Shown here: positions 24,328-33,402 of the stretch, one piece after another
Position numbering within the stretch: the stretch's first letter is position 1
How the letters are laid out: each line of letters begins with the position of its first letter
Assembly: GCF_000498395.2 (NCBI RefSeq)
Contig: NZ_CP010979.1
Location: 5,118,501-5,182,500 of the forward strand
DNA length: 64,000 bases
Origin: Pseudomonas putida S13.1.2
GTDB lineage: Bacteria; Pseudomonadota; Gammaproteobacteria; Pseudomonadales; Pseudomonadaceae
Reading direction: 5' to 3'
Program-made: the position numbers and the translations under genes
Notes under the pieces: generated by a model
Database searches by the model: none
The model's input: the letters and a program-made list of their open reading frames with translations, nothing else
Told to the model about the DNA's origin: nothing

Positions 24328-24861
24328 ATGCGAGCCTTTTTCCTCGTCCCCCTCCTGTTGGCCAGTACCCTGGCCCATGCCGAACTGCCTGAAACCGACT
24401 GGCTGGAACTGATGCCCAAGTCGGATCAGAAGGCGCTCGAGCAAATGCCCGAAATCGACCACAACTCGCCGGAAGCCATGGGCACCTTCACCGACAAGGG
24501 CGGGCTGAAGCAAAGCAAGGGCCTGCCAGCGGTGATGTATTCGACCAAGACTGTGGCGACCATGAACGGCAAGGACATTCGCCTGGGCGGCTACCCGGTG
24601 CCGCTGGAAAGCGATGCCAAGGGCAACAGCACGCTGTTCTTCCTGGTGCCGTACCCAGGCGCGTGCATTCATGTGCCGCCACCGCCGCCGAACCAGCTGG
24701 TGCTGGTGCGCTACCCGAAAGGGTTGAAGATCGATGATATCTACACACCGCTGTGGGTCAGCGGCAAGCTGAAGGTTGAAAAGGTCAGCAATGACCTGGC
24801 CGATGCGGCCTATGCACTGGATGCGGGGAAGGTGAGGGTGGTGGAAGACGCAGACCTCTGA
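24328..24861 (+). CDS. DUF3299 exported protein
   Basis: A 177-residue protein with a signal peptide (MRAFFLVPLLLASTLAHA). The mature part has the DUF3299 pattern: LPETDWLELMPKSDQ at the start, then DIRLGGYPVPLE and FFLVPYPGACIHVPPPPPNQ, and a C-terminal domain resembling an OB-like beta barrel. The single cysteine followed by a histidine and the polyproline run are typical of the family. It is predicted to be periplasmic. DUF3299 genes are often linked to ABC-type export or lipoprotein sorting genes elsewhere, but here no such partner is adjacent. Function unknown. Confidence 0.88.
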   Translation: MRAFFLVPLLLASTLAHAELPETDWLELMPKSDQKALEQMPEIDHNSPEAMGTFTDKGGLKQSKGLPAVMYSTKTVATMNGKDIRLGGYPVPLESDAKGNSTLFFLVPYPGACIHVPPPPPNQLVLVRYPKGLKIDDIYTPLWVSGKLKVEKVSNDLADAAYALDAGKVRVVEDADL

Positions 24862-24868
24862 TTGCCTG

Positions 24869-24973
24869 CACCGGCGTATTCGCGGGTAAACCCGCTCCCA
24901 CCACGGGCCTCAGGTGTTGCGCGGTCCCTTGTAGGAGCGGCCTTGTGTCGCGAAAGGACCGCGCAGCGGTCCC
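24869..24973. repeat. REP pair of two different classes
   Basis: The first copy (24869-24903) contains CGCGGGTAAACCCGCTCCCA; the second (24929-24973) is TGTAGGAGCGGCCTTGTGTC-type with the terminal palindrome GGACCGCGCAGCGGTCC. They fill the gap between convergent genes. Confidence 0.85.
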
Positions 24974-24985
24974 GAGGGCTGCAGA

Positions 24986-25882
24986 TCAAAGCGCTTCGCT
25001 GGCAACTACCACGCTCAGTGAGTGACTCGCGCCAGGCTTCAATTCCACCAGGTCATCCCACACATTCGCTGTCTCGATGCACAGCATCCGCTGCCAGCCG
25101 TCGTCAGCCATATCCGCCAGCTCCCTGGCCCGCTCGGTCCATGGGTTCCAGATCACCGCCGACCGCGAGCCACTGCTGGTCAGGGTAATCCGCCGGTTCC
25201 AGTGCGGGTCGACAATGCTCAATTGCGAAGGGGTGTCGAGGTAGATCCGGTCCGTCTCCCCGGCAAACCCCAGTGCGCCCTGCTGCTCACGCTGTTCCCA
25301 GTCCGCCAGCGTTTCGATATAGCCCAGGCCTTCGACGCCTTCGACCCGCGCCTGGCGCACATCGCTGACCGCGAAGTAACTGTGCAGTGCCTGGCTGATG
25401 GTAACGGGAGTATTGCCCATGTTACGGCTGGTCAGGTTCAGCTTCAGCGCTTCATCCAGCGCTATCACCAGCTTCAGTTCGACATCATGAGGCCAGCCGG
25501 GTAGATCGCCCTGCGCTTCAGGCAACTGGAATTCGATGCGCAGGCCGGTGCCCGCTTCCTCGATACCCAGCAGCTGCCAGTCACGCGAGCGCGCCAGCCC
25601 GTGAGCAGGCGCCTGCTCGCCGTGGTACATGGCCTGAACGGCCTGGGGGTTGCGCTGCAGGTTGCCGAACCACGGCCAGCACACCGGCACACCGGCGCGT
25701 ACCGACTTGCCGTGGCGGAAGATGGCCTGGTCGCTCAGCCACAGCAGCGGCGGCTCGCCGACCCGCTGGTAGCTGAGGATCTGTGCGCCCTGCTGGGCGA
25801 TCAGGAGTTCGGCGCGGTCGCTGCTGATACGCCAGCAGTTGAGTTCGCCATGTTGCTCGGTTACGACCTGGAAGGTAGCCAT
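24986..25882 (-). CDS. D-hexose-6-phosphate mutarotase
   Basis: A 298-residue protein of the aldose-1-epimerase (galactose mutarotase) fold in the YeaD group. Start at 25882 (MATFQVVTEQHGELNCWRI). Typical blocks are GAQILSYQRVGEPPLLWLSD, GVPVCWPWFGNL near residue 80, HGLARSRDWQLLG with the catalytic-site histidine near 107, and ALHSYFAVSDVRQ near 168. The family interconverts the anomers of glucose-6-phosphate or related hexose phosphates, which would feed Zwf. It lies 71 bases downstream of the thioesterase gene on the same strand and may share its transcript. Confidence 0.9.
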   Translation of the reverse strand: MATFQVVTEQHGELNCWRISSDRAELLIAQQGAQILSYQRVGEPPLLWLSDQAIFRHGKSVRAGVPVCWPWFGNLQRNPQAVQAMYHGEQAPAHGLARSRDWQLLGIEEAGTGLRIEFQLPEAQGDLPGWPHDVELKLVIALDEALKLNLTSRNMGNTPVTISQALHSYFAVSDVRQARVEGVEGLGYIETLADWEQREQQGALGFAGETDRIYLDTPSQLSIVDPHWNRRITLTSSGSRSAVIWNPWTERARELADMADDGWQRMLCIETANVWDDLVELKPGASHSLSVVVASEAL

Positions 25883-25953
25883 TGCGTTCGTCTCATTGAT
25901 TGCCAGTGGGCCTTGGACCCGGGCACATGCAATGAGTTTACCGCCCGCGTGGC

Positions 25954-26352
25954 TCAGCGACGAGGCACGGAACGGGTGCGGCCACTGCCGTCGATGGCAA
26001 CGAAGACGAATGCCGCTTCGGTAACCTTGCGCCATTCACTGGACAACGGGTCGTCGCTCCACACTTCGACCATCATCTGGATCGAGCTGCGGCCGATTTC
26101 CAGGGTCTGGGTGTAGAACGACAGCTGTGCGCCCACCGCGACGGGTACCAGGAACGCCATGCGTTCGATGGCCACGGTTGCCACACGGCCTCCGGCGACG
26201 CGGCTGGCCATGGCGGTGCCGGCCAGGTCCATCTGGGCAACCAGCCAGCCGCCGAAGATGTCGCCAAACCCGTTGGTTTCGCGCGGGAGTGCGGTGATCT
26301 GCAAGGCCAGGTCGCCTTGGGGGATTGGATCTTCTTGTTCGAGCTCAATCAT
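25954..26352 (-). CDS. Acyl-CoA thioesterase, YciA-type hotdog
   Basis: A 132-residue single hotdog-fold domain. The central helix and active-site region TNGFGDIFGGWLVAQMDLAG matches YciA-type acyl-CoA thioesterases, in which the aspartate in the hotdog helix acts in hydrolysis; the later TVAIERMAFLVPVAVGAQL and EAAFVFVAID strands complete the fold. No second hotdog domain is fused. It hydrolyses short- to medium-chain acyl-CoA in the cytoplasm; the preferred substrate cannot be told. First gene of a possible two-gene unit with the mutarotase. The 360-base region upstream (26353-26712) separates it from a divergent MFS gene. Confidence 0.9.
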   Translation of the reverse strand: MIELEQEDPIPQGDLALQITALPRETNGFGDIFGGWLVAQMDLAGTAMASRVAGGRVATVAIERMAFLVPVAVGAQLSFYTQTLEIGRSSIQMMVEVWSDDPLSSEWRKVTEAAFVFVAIDGSGRTRSVPRR

Positions 26353-26712
26353 GCGATGGGGCCTCTGACCCGTGACGCTTTTCGTTGGTGTGGCGCAAAG
26401 GCCGGGTAAACGATTCAGCTTGAAACATACTACGCCGATTTCGTTTCACTGGACGGCCGTAGGGAAACTCTGCGAAACCGTCTGACATAAAGACCGGCGT
26501 TTTCGCACAACATCCCACGCTGGCAGCAACCTTTTCCTACGAATCGCCAGTATATAGAGCATAACCGCCAGCGACGACCGCGCATTCATGAATATCTGTA
26601 TGGATTTTGTATCGCTTTCGGCGCGGCTCGGCAATTTGCTATCTTCGCCTGTCTCCCAATCCAGAAGCCGCGCGCCAAGCGGCCTGCATGCCCTACAAGA
26701 GAACAACGAGCG
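26353..26712. other. 360-base intergenic region between divergent thioesterase and MFS genes
   Basis: I see no convincing gene here. One open frame on the minus strand (26446-26706) has no ribosome site or protein-like composition. The stretch is more AT-rich than its surroundings and should contain both promoters; a TTGCTATCTT sequence near 26636 is a possible -10 region for the MFS gene. No clear palindrome or REP. Confidence 0.5.
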
Positions 26713-28002
26713 ATGACTTCCGTGCCGAGCAGTATCGAGCAGCCCCCGCGGCCGCTGACCCGCAGTGATTACAAGACACTCTCACTGTCCGCCCTGGGTG
26801 GCGCACTGGAGTTCTACGACTTCATCATCTTCGTGTTCTTCGCCACGGTGGTTGGCAAGCTATTCTTTCCGGCCGACATGCCCGAGTGGTTGCGCCTGAT
26901 GCAAACGTTCGGCATTTTCGCCGCCGGCTACCTGGCGCGGCCGCTGGGCGGCATCATCATGGCTCACTTTGGTGACCTGCTCGGGCGCAAGAAGATGTTC
27001 ACCCTGAGCATTTTCATGATGGCCCTGCCGACCCTGATCATGGGCCTGCTGCCAACCTATGCCCAAATCGGCATGTGGGCGCCGATCCTGCTGCTGCTGA
27101 TGCGGGTGATCCAGGGCGCGGCGATTGGGGGCGAGGTGCCGGGCGCCTGGGTATTCGTCTCCGAGCACGTACCGGCGCGCAACACCGGCTATGCCTGCGG
27201 CACCCTCACCGCAGGCCTGACGGCGGGCATTCTGCTGGGCTCGCTGGTGGCAACCCTGATCAACAGCGTGTACAGCGCTGAAGAAGTGGCCGATTACGCC
27301 TGGCGTATTCCGTTCCTGCTCGGCGGTGTGTTCGGCCTGTTCTCGGTGTACCTGCGCCGCTGGCTGCATGAAACCCCGGTGTTCGCCGAGATGCAGCAAC
27401 GCAAGGCGCTGGCCGAGGAGCTGCCGCTGCGCGCCGTGCTGCGCGACCACCGTGGCCCGATCATCCTGTCGATGCTGCTGACCTGGTTGCTGTCGGCCGG
27501 CATCGTGGTGGTCATCCTGATGACTCCGGCGCTGCTGCAAAGCTTCTACCACATCAGCCCGATCGACTCGCTCAAGGCCAACAGCATGGCCATCGTGCTG
27601 CTGAGTTTCGGCTGCATCGGCGCCGGCAGCCTGGCCGACCGCTTTGGTGCGGGCCGGGTGTTCGTGATCGGCAGCCTGTTGTTGCTGGCCAGCTCCTGGA
27701 CCTTCTACCACAGCCTGCCGACCCGGCCCGAGCTGCTGTTCCCGCTGTATGCGCTGACCGGCCTGTGCGTGGGCGTGATCGGCGCGGTGCCTTATGTAAT
27801 GGTCAAGGCATTCCCGGCCGCGGTGCGCTTCAGCGGGCTGTCGTTCTCGTACAACGTGGCCTACGCGATCTTCGGTGGTTTGACGCCGATGGTGGTGACC
27901 GCGCTGCTGAAAGTAAGCCCGATGGCGCCTGCCTACTATGTGGCAGGGCTGTGCGCCGTTGGCCTGGCCGTGGGCCTCTACCTGCTCGCCAACAAGCGCT
28001 GA
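26713..28002 (+). CDS. MFS transporter, metabolite:H+ symporter (ProP-like) group
   Basis: A 429-residue protein with about 12 hydrophobic spans. The first span region SALGGALEFYDFIIFVFFAT is typical of the metabolite:H+ symporter group (ProP, KgtP, ShiA). The loop 2-3 motif LARPLGGIIMAHFGDLLGRKK and RVIQGAAIGGEVPGAWVFVSEH are present. Members import dicarboxylates, osmolytes, shikimate or similar organic acids with protons; the substrate is not readable here. The gene appears single, followed by two REP elements before pstS. Confidence 0.9.
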   Translation: MTSVPSSIEQPPRPLTRSDYKTLSLSALGGALEFYDFIIFVFFATVVGKLFFPADMPEWLRLMQTFGIFAAGYLARPLGGIIMAHFGDLLGRKKMFTLSIFMMALPTLIMGLLPTYAQIGMWAPILLLLMRVIQGAAIGGEVPGAWVFVSEHVPARNTGYACGTLTAGLTAGILLGSLVATLINSVYSAEEVADYAWRIPFLLGGVFGLFSVYLRRWLHETPVFAEMQQRKALAEELPLRAVLRDHRGPIILSMLLTWLLSAGIVVVILMTPALLQSFYHISPIDSLKANSMAIVLLSFGCIGAGSLADRFGAGRVFVIGSLLLLASSWTFYHSLPTRPELLFPLYALTGLCVGVIGAVPYVMVKAFPAAVRFSGLSFSYNVAYAIFGGLTPMVVTALLKVSPMAPAYYVAGLCAVGLAVGLYLLANKR

Positions 28003-28028
28003 TCTGTACTCCGGCTACTCGCGTCGCC

Positions 28029-28160
28029 TGTAGGAGCGGCCTTGTGTCGCGAAAGGACCGCAAAGCGGTCCCAGGTTTTTAGCTACGCCGCGTAAATTGC
28101 CAGGGCTGCTTCGCAGCCCATCCGACCGGTCCGGCGCCCCGGCAAGGCCGCTCCTACAGA
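28029..28160. repeat. REP pair (TGTAGGAGCGGCC class) before pstS
   Basis: Copy one (28029-28072) reads TGTAGGAGCGGCCTTGTGTC and ends in the palindrome GGACCGCAAAGCGGTCC. Copy two (28102-28160), inverted, contains GGGCTGCTTCGCAGCCC and ends GGCAAGGCCGCTCCTACA. They separate the MFS gene from the pst operon promoter. Confidence 0.88.
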
Positions 28161-28178
28161 TGATGGCCTTTCATCCAA

Positions 28179-28196
28179 TTGTCACAATGAAGTCAT
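28179..28196 (+). promoter_or_regulatory. Candidate Pho box upstream of pstS
   Basis: TTGTCAC-AATG-AAGTCAT shows two 7-base direct repeats spaced by 4 bases, the PhoB-site layout (CTGTCAT-N4-CTGTCAT). It is 75 bases upstream of the pstS start. PhoB and PhoR are encoded in this window. Confidence 0.75.
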
Positions 28197-28270
28197 ATCG
28201 TGTTCATGCGGCCTGCCGATACTTGGGCCCGTTCCATCCAACACCCCAATATTCCTGCTAGGAGCAAGGC

Positions 28271-29269
28271 ATGAAACTGAAGCGTTTGATGGCGGCCCTT
28301 ACCTTTGCCGCCGCTGGCGTTGCAACCGCCAACGCGGTAGCCGCTGTCGATCCTGCAATCCCGACCTACACCAAAACCACCGGTGTTTCGGGCAACCTCT
28401 CCAGCGTCGGTTCCGATACCCTGGCGAACCTGATGACTCTGTGGGCCGAGGCCTACAAGAAGGAATATCCGAACGTAAACATCCAGATCCAGGCTGCCGG
28501 CTCTTCCACCGCGCCACCCGCGCTGACCGAAGGCACCGCCAACCTCGGCCCGATGAGCCGCAAGATGAAGGACGTCGAACTGCAGGCCTTCGAGCAGAAG
28601 TACGGCTACAAGCCGACCGCCATCCCGGTCGCCGTCGACGCCCTGGCCGTGTTCGTGCACAAGGACAACCCGATCAAAGGCCTGACCATGGAGCAGGTCG
28701 ACGCAGTCTTCTCCTCCACCCGCCTGTGCGGTGGCAAGGCAGACGTGAAAACCTGGGGCGACCTGGGTGTGACCGGCGACCTGGCCAACAAGCCAGTGCA
28801 GCTGTTCGGCCGCAACTCGGTATCGGGCACCTACGGTTACTTCAAGGAAGAAGCCCTGTGCAAAGGCGACTTCAAGCCTAACGTGAACGAACAACCTGGC
28901 TCGGCTTCGGTCGTGCAGTCGATCAGCAGCTCGCTGAACGGCATCGGCTACTCGGGCATCGGCTACAAGACCGCCAGTGTGAAGACTGTTCCCCTGGCCA
29001 AGAAAGGCAGCACCGAGTACATCGAAGACAACGAAGAAAACGCCCTTAACGGTAAGTACCCGCTGTCGCGCTTCCTGTACGTCTACGTCAACAAGGCCCC
29101 GAACAAGCCTCTGGCCCCGCTGGAAGCCGAGTTCGTCAAGCTGGTACTGTCGCAAGCTGGCCAGCAGGTCGTGGTGAAGGATGGCTACATCCCGCTGCCG
29201 TCCAAAGTCGTCGACAAGACCTTGGCTGACCTGGGCCTGTCCCACACGGGTAACGTCGCAAAGAAGTAA
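28271..29269 (+). CDS. pstS: Phosphate ABC transporter, periplasmic phosphate-binding protein PstS
   Basis: A 332-residue exported protein with a signal peptide (MKLKRLMAALTFAAAGVA, cleavage near AVA). Phosphate-binding segments are visible: VGSDTLANLMTLWAEAYKK, QAAGSSTAPPALTEGTANLGPMSR and GRNSVSGTYGYFKE. It captures inorganic phosphate and delivers it to PstCA. This is the Pseudomonas-type PstS of the long form, not E. coli-like. A Pho box lies upstream, and pstC follows after 139 bases that include a second candidate Pho box. Expected to be strongly induced under phosphate limitation. Confidence 0.95.
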   Translation: MKLKRLMAALTFAAAGVATANAVAAVDPAIPTYTKTTGVSGNLSSVGSDTLANLMTLWAEAYKKEYPNVNIQIQAAGSSTAPPALTEGTANLGPMSRKMKDVELQAFEQKYGYKPTAIPVAVDALAVFVHKDNPIKGLTMEQVDAVFSSTRLCGGKADVKTWGDLGVTGDLANKPVQLFGRNSVSGTYGYFKEEALCKGDFKPNVNEQPGSASVVQSISSSLNGIGYSGIGYKTASVKTVPLAKKGSTEYIEDNEENALNGKYPLSRFLYVYVNKAPNKPLAPLEAEFVKLVLSQAGQQVVVKDGYIPLPSKVVDKTLADLGLSHTGNVAKK

Positions 29270-29367
29270 GTAACTGAAGAAGGGGCCGGTGCTGATGCCC
29301 GGCCTCTTCCACGAATTTCCAGTCCGAAGCCAGGTCCCCTGTGCGGCGGGCTTTCGCGCGTCACCAC

Positions 29368-29385
29368 TTTGTAATGTTTTTGTCA
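29368..29385 (+). promoter_or_regulatory. Candidate second Pho box, upstream of pstC
   Basis: TTTGTAA-TGTT-TTTGTCA: two 7-base direct repeats with an 11-base period, in the pstS-pstC gap and about 25 bases before the pstC ATG. It is weaker than the pstS box, and its closeness to the start leaves little room for a core promoter. Confidence 0.5.
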
Positions 29386-29408
29386 CACGGGACCGCTAGG
29401 GTGTGCGC

Positions 29409-31697
29409 ATGAATGATCTGGCCAATTCCAACATGACCCAAAACTCCCAGCCCGTGCGCATTGATTTCAATACGCCCGAGTTGCAACGCAAGCGCCGCAT
29501 GCGCGCGCTGAAGGACCGCCTGACCCGCTGGTACGTGCTGGTGGGCGGGCTTGCCGTATTGGCGGCAATCACCCTGATCTTCTTCTACCTGGCCTATGTG
29601 GTGTTGCCACTGTTCCAGGGCGCCGAGCTGACCAGCAAGAAAGCCCTGGAGCCGGCCTGGCTGCAGCAGGATGCCGGCAAGCCGCTGCTGATCGCGCTTG
29701 AAGAGCAGAACCTGGTGGGGATGCGAGTTTCGGACAAGGGCCAGGCGTTGTTCTTCGATACCAAAACGGGTAACGAGCTCAAGCGGGTCGACCTGCCAGT
29801 GCCGGCAGACACCCAGGTCACCTCGATCAGTACCGACCAGCCGGGCAGCCCGCTGGTGGTACTGGGTTTGTCCAATGGTCAGGCGCTGGTGTTCCACCAC
29901 ACCTACAAGATCACCTACCCGGACAACAAGAAAACCATCACCCCCGGCATCGACTACCCGTACGGCGAGCAGCCGTTCGTGCTCGACGAACAGGGCCGTG
30001 CGCTGGAGCACGTCAACGTCAACGTCAATGGCGACACCTTGGTACTGGCCGGGTCCACCGGCGCGCACCTGCAGGTGTTGCAGCTGACCCGCAGCGAAAA
30101 CATGATGACCGAAGAGGTCACCACCGAGCAGCACCGTATCGTGCTGCCGCAGATGACCGAAGCGGTGAAGAACATCTTCATCGACCCGCGTCAGCAGTGG
30201 CTCTACGTGATCAACGGCCGCGCCACCGCCGACGTGTTCAGCCTGCGTGACAAGAGCCTCAACGGCCGCTACAAGCTGGCCGAAAGCGCCGACACCGAGA
30301 TCACCGCCAGCGCCCAGTTGGTCGGCGGCATATCGCTGATCATCGGTGACTCCAAAGGTGGCCTGGCCCAATGGTTCATGGCCCGTGACCCGGACGGCGA
30401 ATCGCGCTTCAAGCAGATCCGTACCTTCCAGATGGGCAAGGCCCCGGTGGTGCAGATTGACGCCGAAGAGCGCCGCAAGGGCTTCATCGCCCTGGACGCC
30501 GACGGCAAGCTGGGCGTGTTCCACAGCACCGCGCACCGCACCCTGCTGGTCGAGCCGGCTGCCGAAGGCCCTGGTATTCTGGCCCTGTCGCCGCGTGCCA
30601 ACCGCATCATCATTGAAGAAGGCGGCAAGCTGCTGCCGCTAAGCCTGCGCAACCCGCACCCTGAAGTGTCCTTCAGCGCGCTGTGGGGCAAGGTGTGGTA
30701 CGAGAACTACGACGAACCGAAATACGTCTGGCAATCGACCGCTTCCAATACCGACTTCGAACCCAAGCTGAGCCTTTCGCCGCTGACCTTCGGTACGCTG
30801 AAAGCCGCGTTCTACGCGATGATCCTGGCCGCGCCGCTGGCGATTGCCGCCGCCATCTACACCGCCTACTTCATGGCCCCGGGCATGCGCCGCAAGGTCA
30901 AGCCGGTGATCGAGCTGATGGAAGCCATGCCGACGGTGATCCTCGGCTTCTTCGCCGGCCTGTTCCTGGCCCCGTACCTCGAAGGCCACCTGCCTGGCGT
31001 GTTCAGCCTGTTCCTGCTGATGCCGCTCGGCATCCTGCTGGCCGGCTTCACCTGGAGCCGCCTGCCCGAGTCGATCCGCCTGCGTGTGCCAGATGGTTGG
31101 GAAGCCGCGATCCTGATACCGGTCATCCTGTTCACCGGCTGGTTCGCCCTGACCATGAGCCCGCACCTGGAAAACTGGTTCTTCGGCGGTGACATGCGCC
31201 TGTGGATCACCAACGACCTGGGCATCACCTACGACCAGCGCAACGCCCTGGTCGTGGGTATCGCCATGGGCTTTGCGGTCATCCCCAACATCTATTCCAT
31301 TGCCGAAGACGCTGTGTTCAGCGTGCCGCGCAGCCTGACCCTGGGCTCGCTGGCGCTGGGCGCCACGCCCTGGCAGACCCTGACCCGCGTGGTCATCCTC
31401 ACCGCCAGCCCGGGTATCTTCTCGGCGCTGATGATCGGGATGGGCCGCGCGGTGGGCGAGACCATGATCGTGCTGATGGCCACCGGCAACACCCCGGTGA
31501 TGGAGATGAACCTGTTCGAGGGCATGCGCACCCTGGCCGCCAACGTGGCTGTGGAAATGCCGGAATCGGAAGTCGGTGGCAGCCACTACCGCGTGCTGTT
31601 CCTGGCCGCGCTGGTGCTGCTGATGTTCACGTTCGTCATGAACACCTTGGCCGAGCTGATTCGCCAGCGTCTGCGCAAGAAATACTCGTCGCTTTGA
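29409..31697 (+). CDS. pstC: Phosphate ABC transporter permease PstC, large form
   Basis: A 762-residue protein, more than twice the length of E. coli PstC. An N-terminal cytoplasmic segment is followed by one span (LVGGLAVLAAITLIFFYLAYVVL, about 42-64). Then comes a periplasmic beta-rich domain of nearly 400 residues with repeated strand-turn units that may form a propeller-like fold. The canonical BPD_transp_1 permease domain is about 460-755 (AAFYAMILAAPLAIAAAIY, MEAMPTVILGFFAGLFLAP and GMGRAVGETMIVLMATGN). ATG at 29409 is chosen over the GTG at 29403. It forms the membrane channel with PstA. The large form is known in pseudomonads; the role of the extra domain is unclear. Confidence 0.93.
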   Translation: MNDLANSNMTQNSQPVRIDFNTPELQRKRRMRALKDRLTRWYVLVGGLAVLAAITLIFFYLAYVVLPLFQGAELTSKKALEPAWLQQDAGKPLLIALEEQNLVGMRVSDKGQALFFDTKTGNELKRVDLPVPADTQVTSISTDQPGSPLVVLGLSNGQALVFHHTYKITYPDNKKTITPGIDYPYGEQPFVLDEQGRALEHVNVNVNGDTLVLAGSTGAHLQVLQLTRSENMMTEEVTTEQHRIVLPQMTEAVKNIFIDPRQQWLYVINGRATADVFSLRDKSLNGRYKLAESADTEITASAQLVGGISLIIGDSKGGLAQWFMARDPDGESRFKQIRTFQMGKAPVVQIDAEERRKGFIALDADGKLGVFHSTAHRTLLVEPAAEGPGILALSPRANRIIIEEGGKLLPLSLRNPHPEVSFSALWGKVWYENYDEPKYVWQSTASNTDFEPKLSLSPLTFGTLKAAFYAMILAAPLAIAAAIYTAYFMAPGMRRKVKPVIELMEAMPTVILGFFAGLFLAPYLEGHLPGVFSLFLLMPLGILLAGFTWSRLPESIRLRVPDGWEAAILIPVILFTGWFALTMSPHLENWFFGGDMRLWITNDLGITYDQRNALVVGIAMGFAVIPNIYSIAEDAVFSVPRSLTLGSLALGATPWQTLTRVVILTASPGIFSALMIGMGRAVGETMIVLMATGNTPVMEMNLFEGMRTLAANVAVEMPESEVGGSHYRVLFLAALVLLMFTFVMNTLAELIRQRLRKKYSSL

Positions 31698-31714
31698 TAG
31701 AAAGGTAGCGATCC

Positions 31715-33385
31715 GTGAAAAAGGATTCCCTCAAAGGCTGGTTCAAGAGCGGCGCCCCAGGCGTCTGGATGAGCGGCGGCGCCGTGGCCATGGCGGTGAT
31801 CATGACCGTTGGCCTGCTGGCGGTGATTGCCGTGCGCGGCCTGGGCCACTTCTGGCCGGCCGATCTTGTCCAGGCCACCTACAAGGTACCGGGCCAGGCT
31901 GACCACATCGTCATTGGCGAAGTGGTGCAAAAGGAAGAGGTACCCCGTGCCCGCCTGAAGGGGGCCGGCCTGCCGGTACCGGAGCAGGGCCCGGAGTTCA
32001 TGACCCGCGAGCTGATCAAGGTGGGTAACCGCGACCTCAACGGCAGCGACTTCACCTGGGTGGTCGGCGACTGGCTGGTCGATGAACAGCGCCCGGCCGA
32101 CCTGATCGCCCTGGAGCGCCGCGAGTGGGGCAACTTCTATGGCTACCTGGTCAGCGTCAAGGAAGAAGGCCGCGTGGTTGCCCAAGGCCCTGCTGCCTGG
32201 AACGAACTGCAGGCCCGCCTCAAGCGTGCCAGCCAGCTCAACGGTGAGCTGCAGCAGCTGGAGAAGAAGGACATCGGTGCCATCAACCATGGCCTTGAGC
32301 GCCTGCGTCTGCAGGCCCGCAAGCTGGAGCTGGACGGCAAGCTTGACGCCGCCGCCCAGGCCGACATGGACGCCGACCGCGCCGAGCTGAACAGCCGCTA
32401 CAAGGCCATCGAAGACCGCTTGAGCGGCCTGCACCAGGCCTTCGCCCGCGACAGCCTGGTGGCCCGCGATGGCAGCGGCCGTGAAGTGGAAATCAACCTC
32501 AGCAAGGTGGTGCACGCCATCCAGCCGAACGGCATGTCCGGCTTCACCAAGCTGGGCACCTACTTTGCCAAGGTCTGGGAGTTCCTCAGCGACGACCCGC
32601 GTGAGGCCAACACCGAAGGCGGTATCTTCCCGGCCATTTTCGGTACCGTGATGATGACCCTGATCATGGCCGTGATCGTCACCCCGTTCGGCGTGCTGGC
32701 TGCCGTCTATCTACGCGAATACGCACGGCAAGGCCCGGTGACCCGCCTGATCCGTATTGCGGTGAACAACCTGGCTGGCGTGCCGGCGATCGTCTACGGC
32801 GTGTTCGGCCTGGGCTTCTTCGTCTACGTGCTGGGTGGTTCTATCGACCGCCTGTTCTTCCCCGAAGCACTGCCGGCGCCTACCCTGGGTACCCCGGGCC
32901 TGCTGTGGGCATCGCTGACCCTGGCACTGCTGGCCGTACCGGTGGTGATCGTGGCCACCGAAGAAGGCCTGGCGCGTATTCCGCGTACCGTGCGCGAGGG
33001 CTCGCTGGCCCTGGGCGCGACCAAGGCCGAGACGCTGTGGAAGATTGTCTTGCCCATGGCCAGCCCGGCCATGATGACCGGCATGATCCTCGCCGTGGCC
33101 CGCGCCGCCGGTGAAGTGGCGCCGCTGATGCTGGTGGGTGTGGTGAAGCTGGCGCCGTCGCTGCCAGTGGACGGAAACTACCCGTACCTGCACCTGGACC
33201 AGAAGATCATGCACCTGGGCTTCCACATCTACGACGTCGGCTTCCAGAGCCCGAACGTCGAGGCCGCGCGGCCGCTGGTATACGCCACGGCACTGCTGCT
33301 GGTGCTGGTGATCGCCTCCCTCAACCTGTCGGCCGTGTGGATCCGCAACCACCTGCGCGAGAAGTACAAGGCGCTCGACAGCTGA
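31715..33385 (+). CDS. pstA: Phosphate ABC transporter permease PstA, large form
   Basis: A 556-residue permease that starts at GTG, with AAAGG eight bases upstream. The first span (about 22-45, GGAVAMAVIMTVGLLAVIAV) is followed by a periplasmic region of about 240 residues. This includes a charged probable coiled coil (LQARLKRASQLNGELQQLEK and HGLERLRLQARKLELDGK, about 165-220). The typical PstA permease core then occupies about 305-550 (AIFGTVMMTLIMAVIVTPFG, NNLAGVPAIVYGVFGLGFF and REGSLALGATKAETLWKIVL with the EAA loop). E. coli PstA is about 296 residues, so here too a large insert faces the periplasm, matching the enlarged PstC. The gap to pstC is 17 bases. Confidence 0.93.
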   Translation: MKKDSLKGWFKSGAPGVWMSGGAVAMAVIMTVGLLAVIAVRGLGHFWPADLVQATYKVPGQADHIVIGEVVQKEEVPRARLKGAGLPVPEQGPEFMTRELIKVGNRDLNGSDFTWVVGDWLVDEQRPADLIALERREWGNFYGYLVSVKEEGRVVAQGPAAWNELQARLKRASQLNGELQQLEKKDIGAINHGLERLRLQARKLELDGKLDAAAQADMDADRAELNSRYKAIEDRLSGLHQAFARDSLVARDGSGREVEINLSKVVHAIQPNGMSGFTKLGTYFAKVWEFLSDDPREANTEGGIFPAIFGTVMMTLIMAVIVTPFGVLAAVYLREYARQGPVTRLIRIAVNNLAGVPAIVYGVFGLGFFVYVLGGSIDRLFFPEALPAPTLGTPGLLWASLTLALLAVPVVIVATEEGLARIPRTVREGSLALGATKAETLWKIVLPMASPAMMTGMILAVARAAGEVAPLMLVGVVKLAPSLPVDGNYPYLHLDQKIMHLGFHIYDVGFQSPNVEAARPLVYATALLLVLVIASLNLSAVWIRNHLREKYKALDS

Positions 33386-33402
33386 TCAATGCTTTAAGTC
33401 AC

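Noticed and set aside
26446..26706. A possible 86-codon gene on the minus strand upstream of the MFS gene
   Set aside because: No ribosome site, odd composition rich in Arg/Ser, and it overlaps the expected promoter region.
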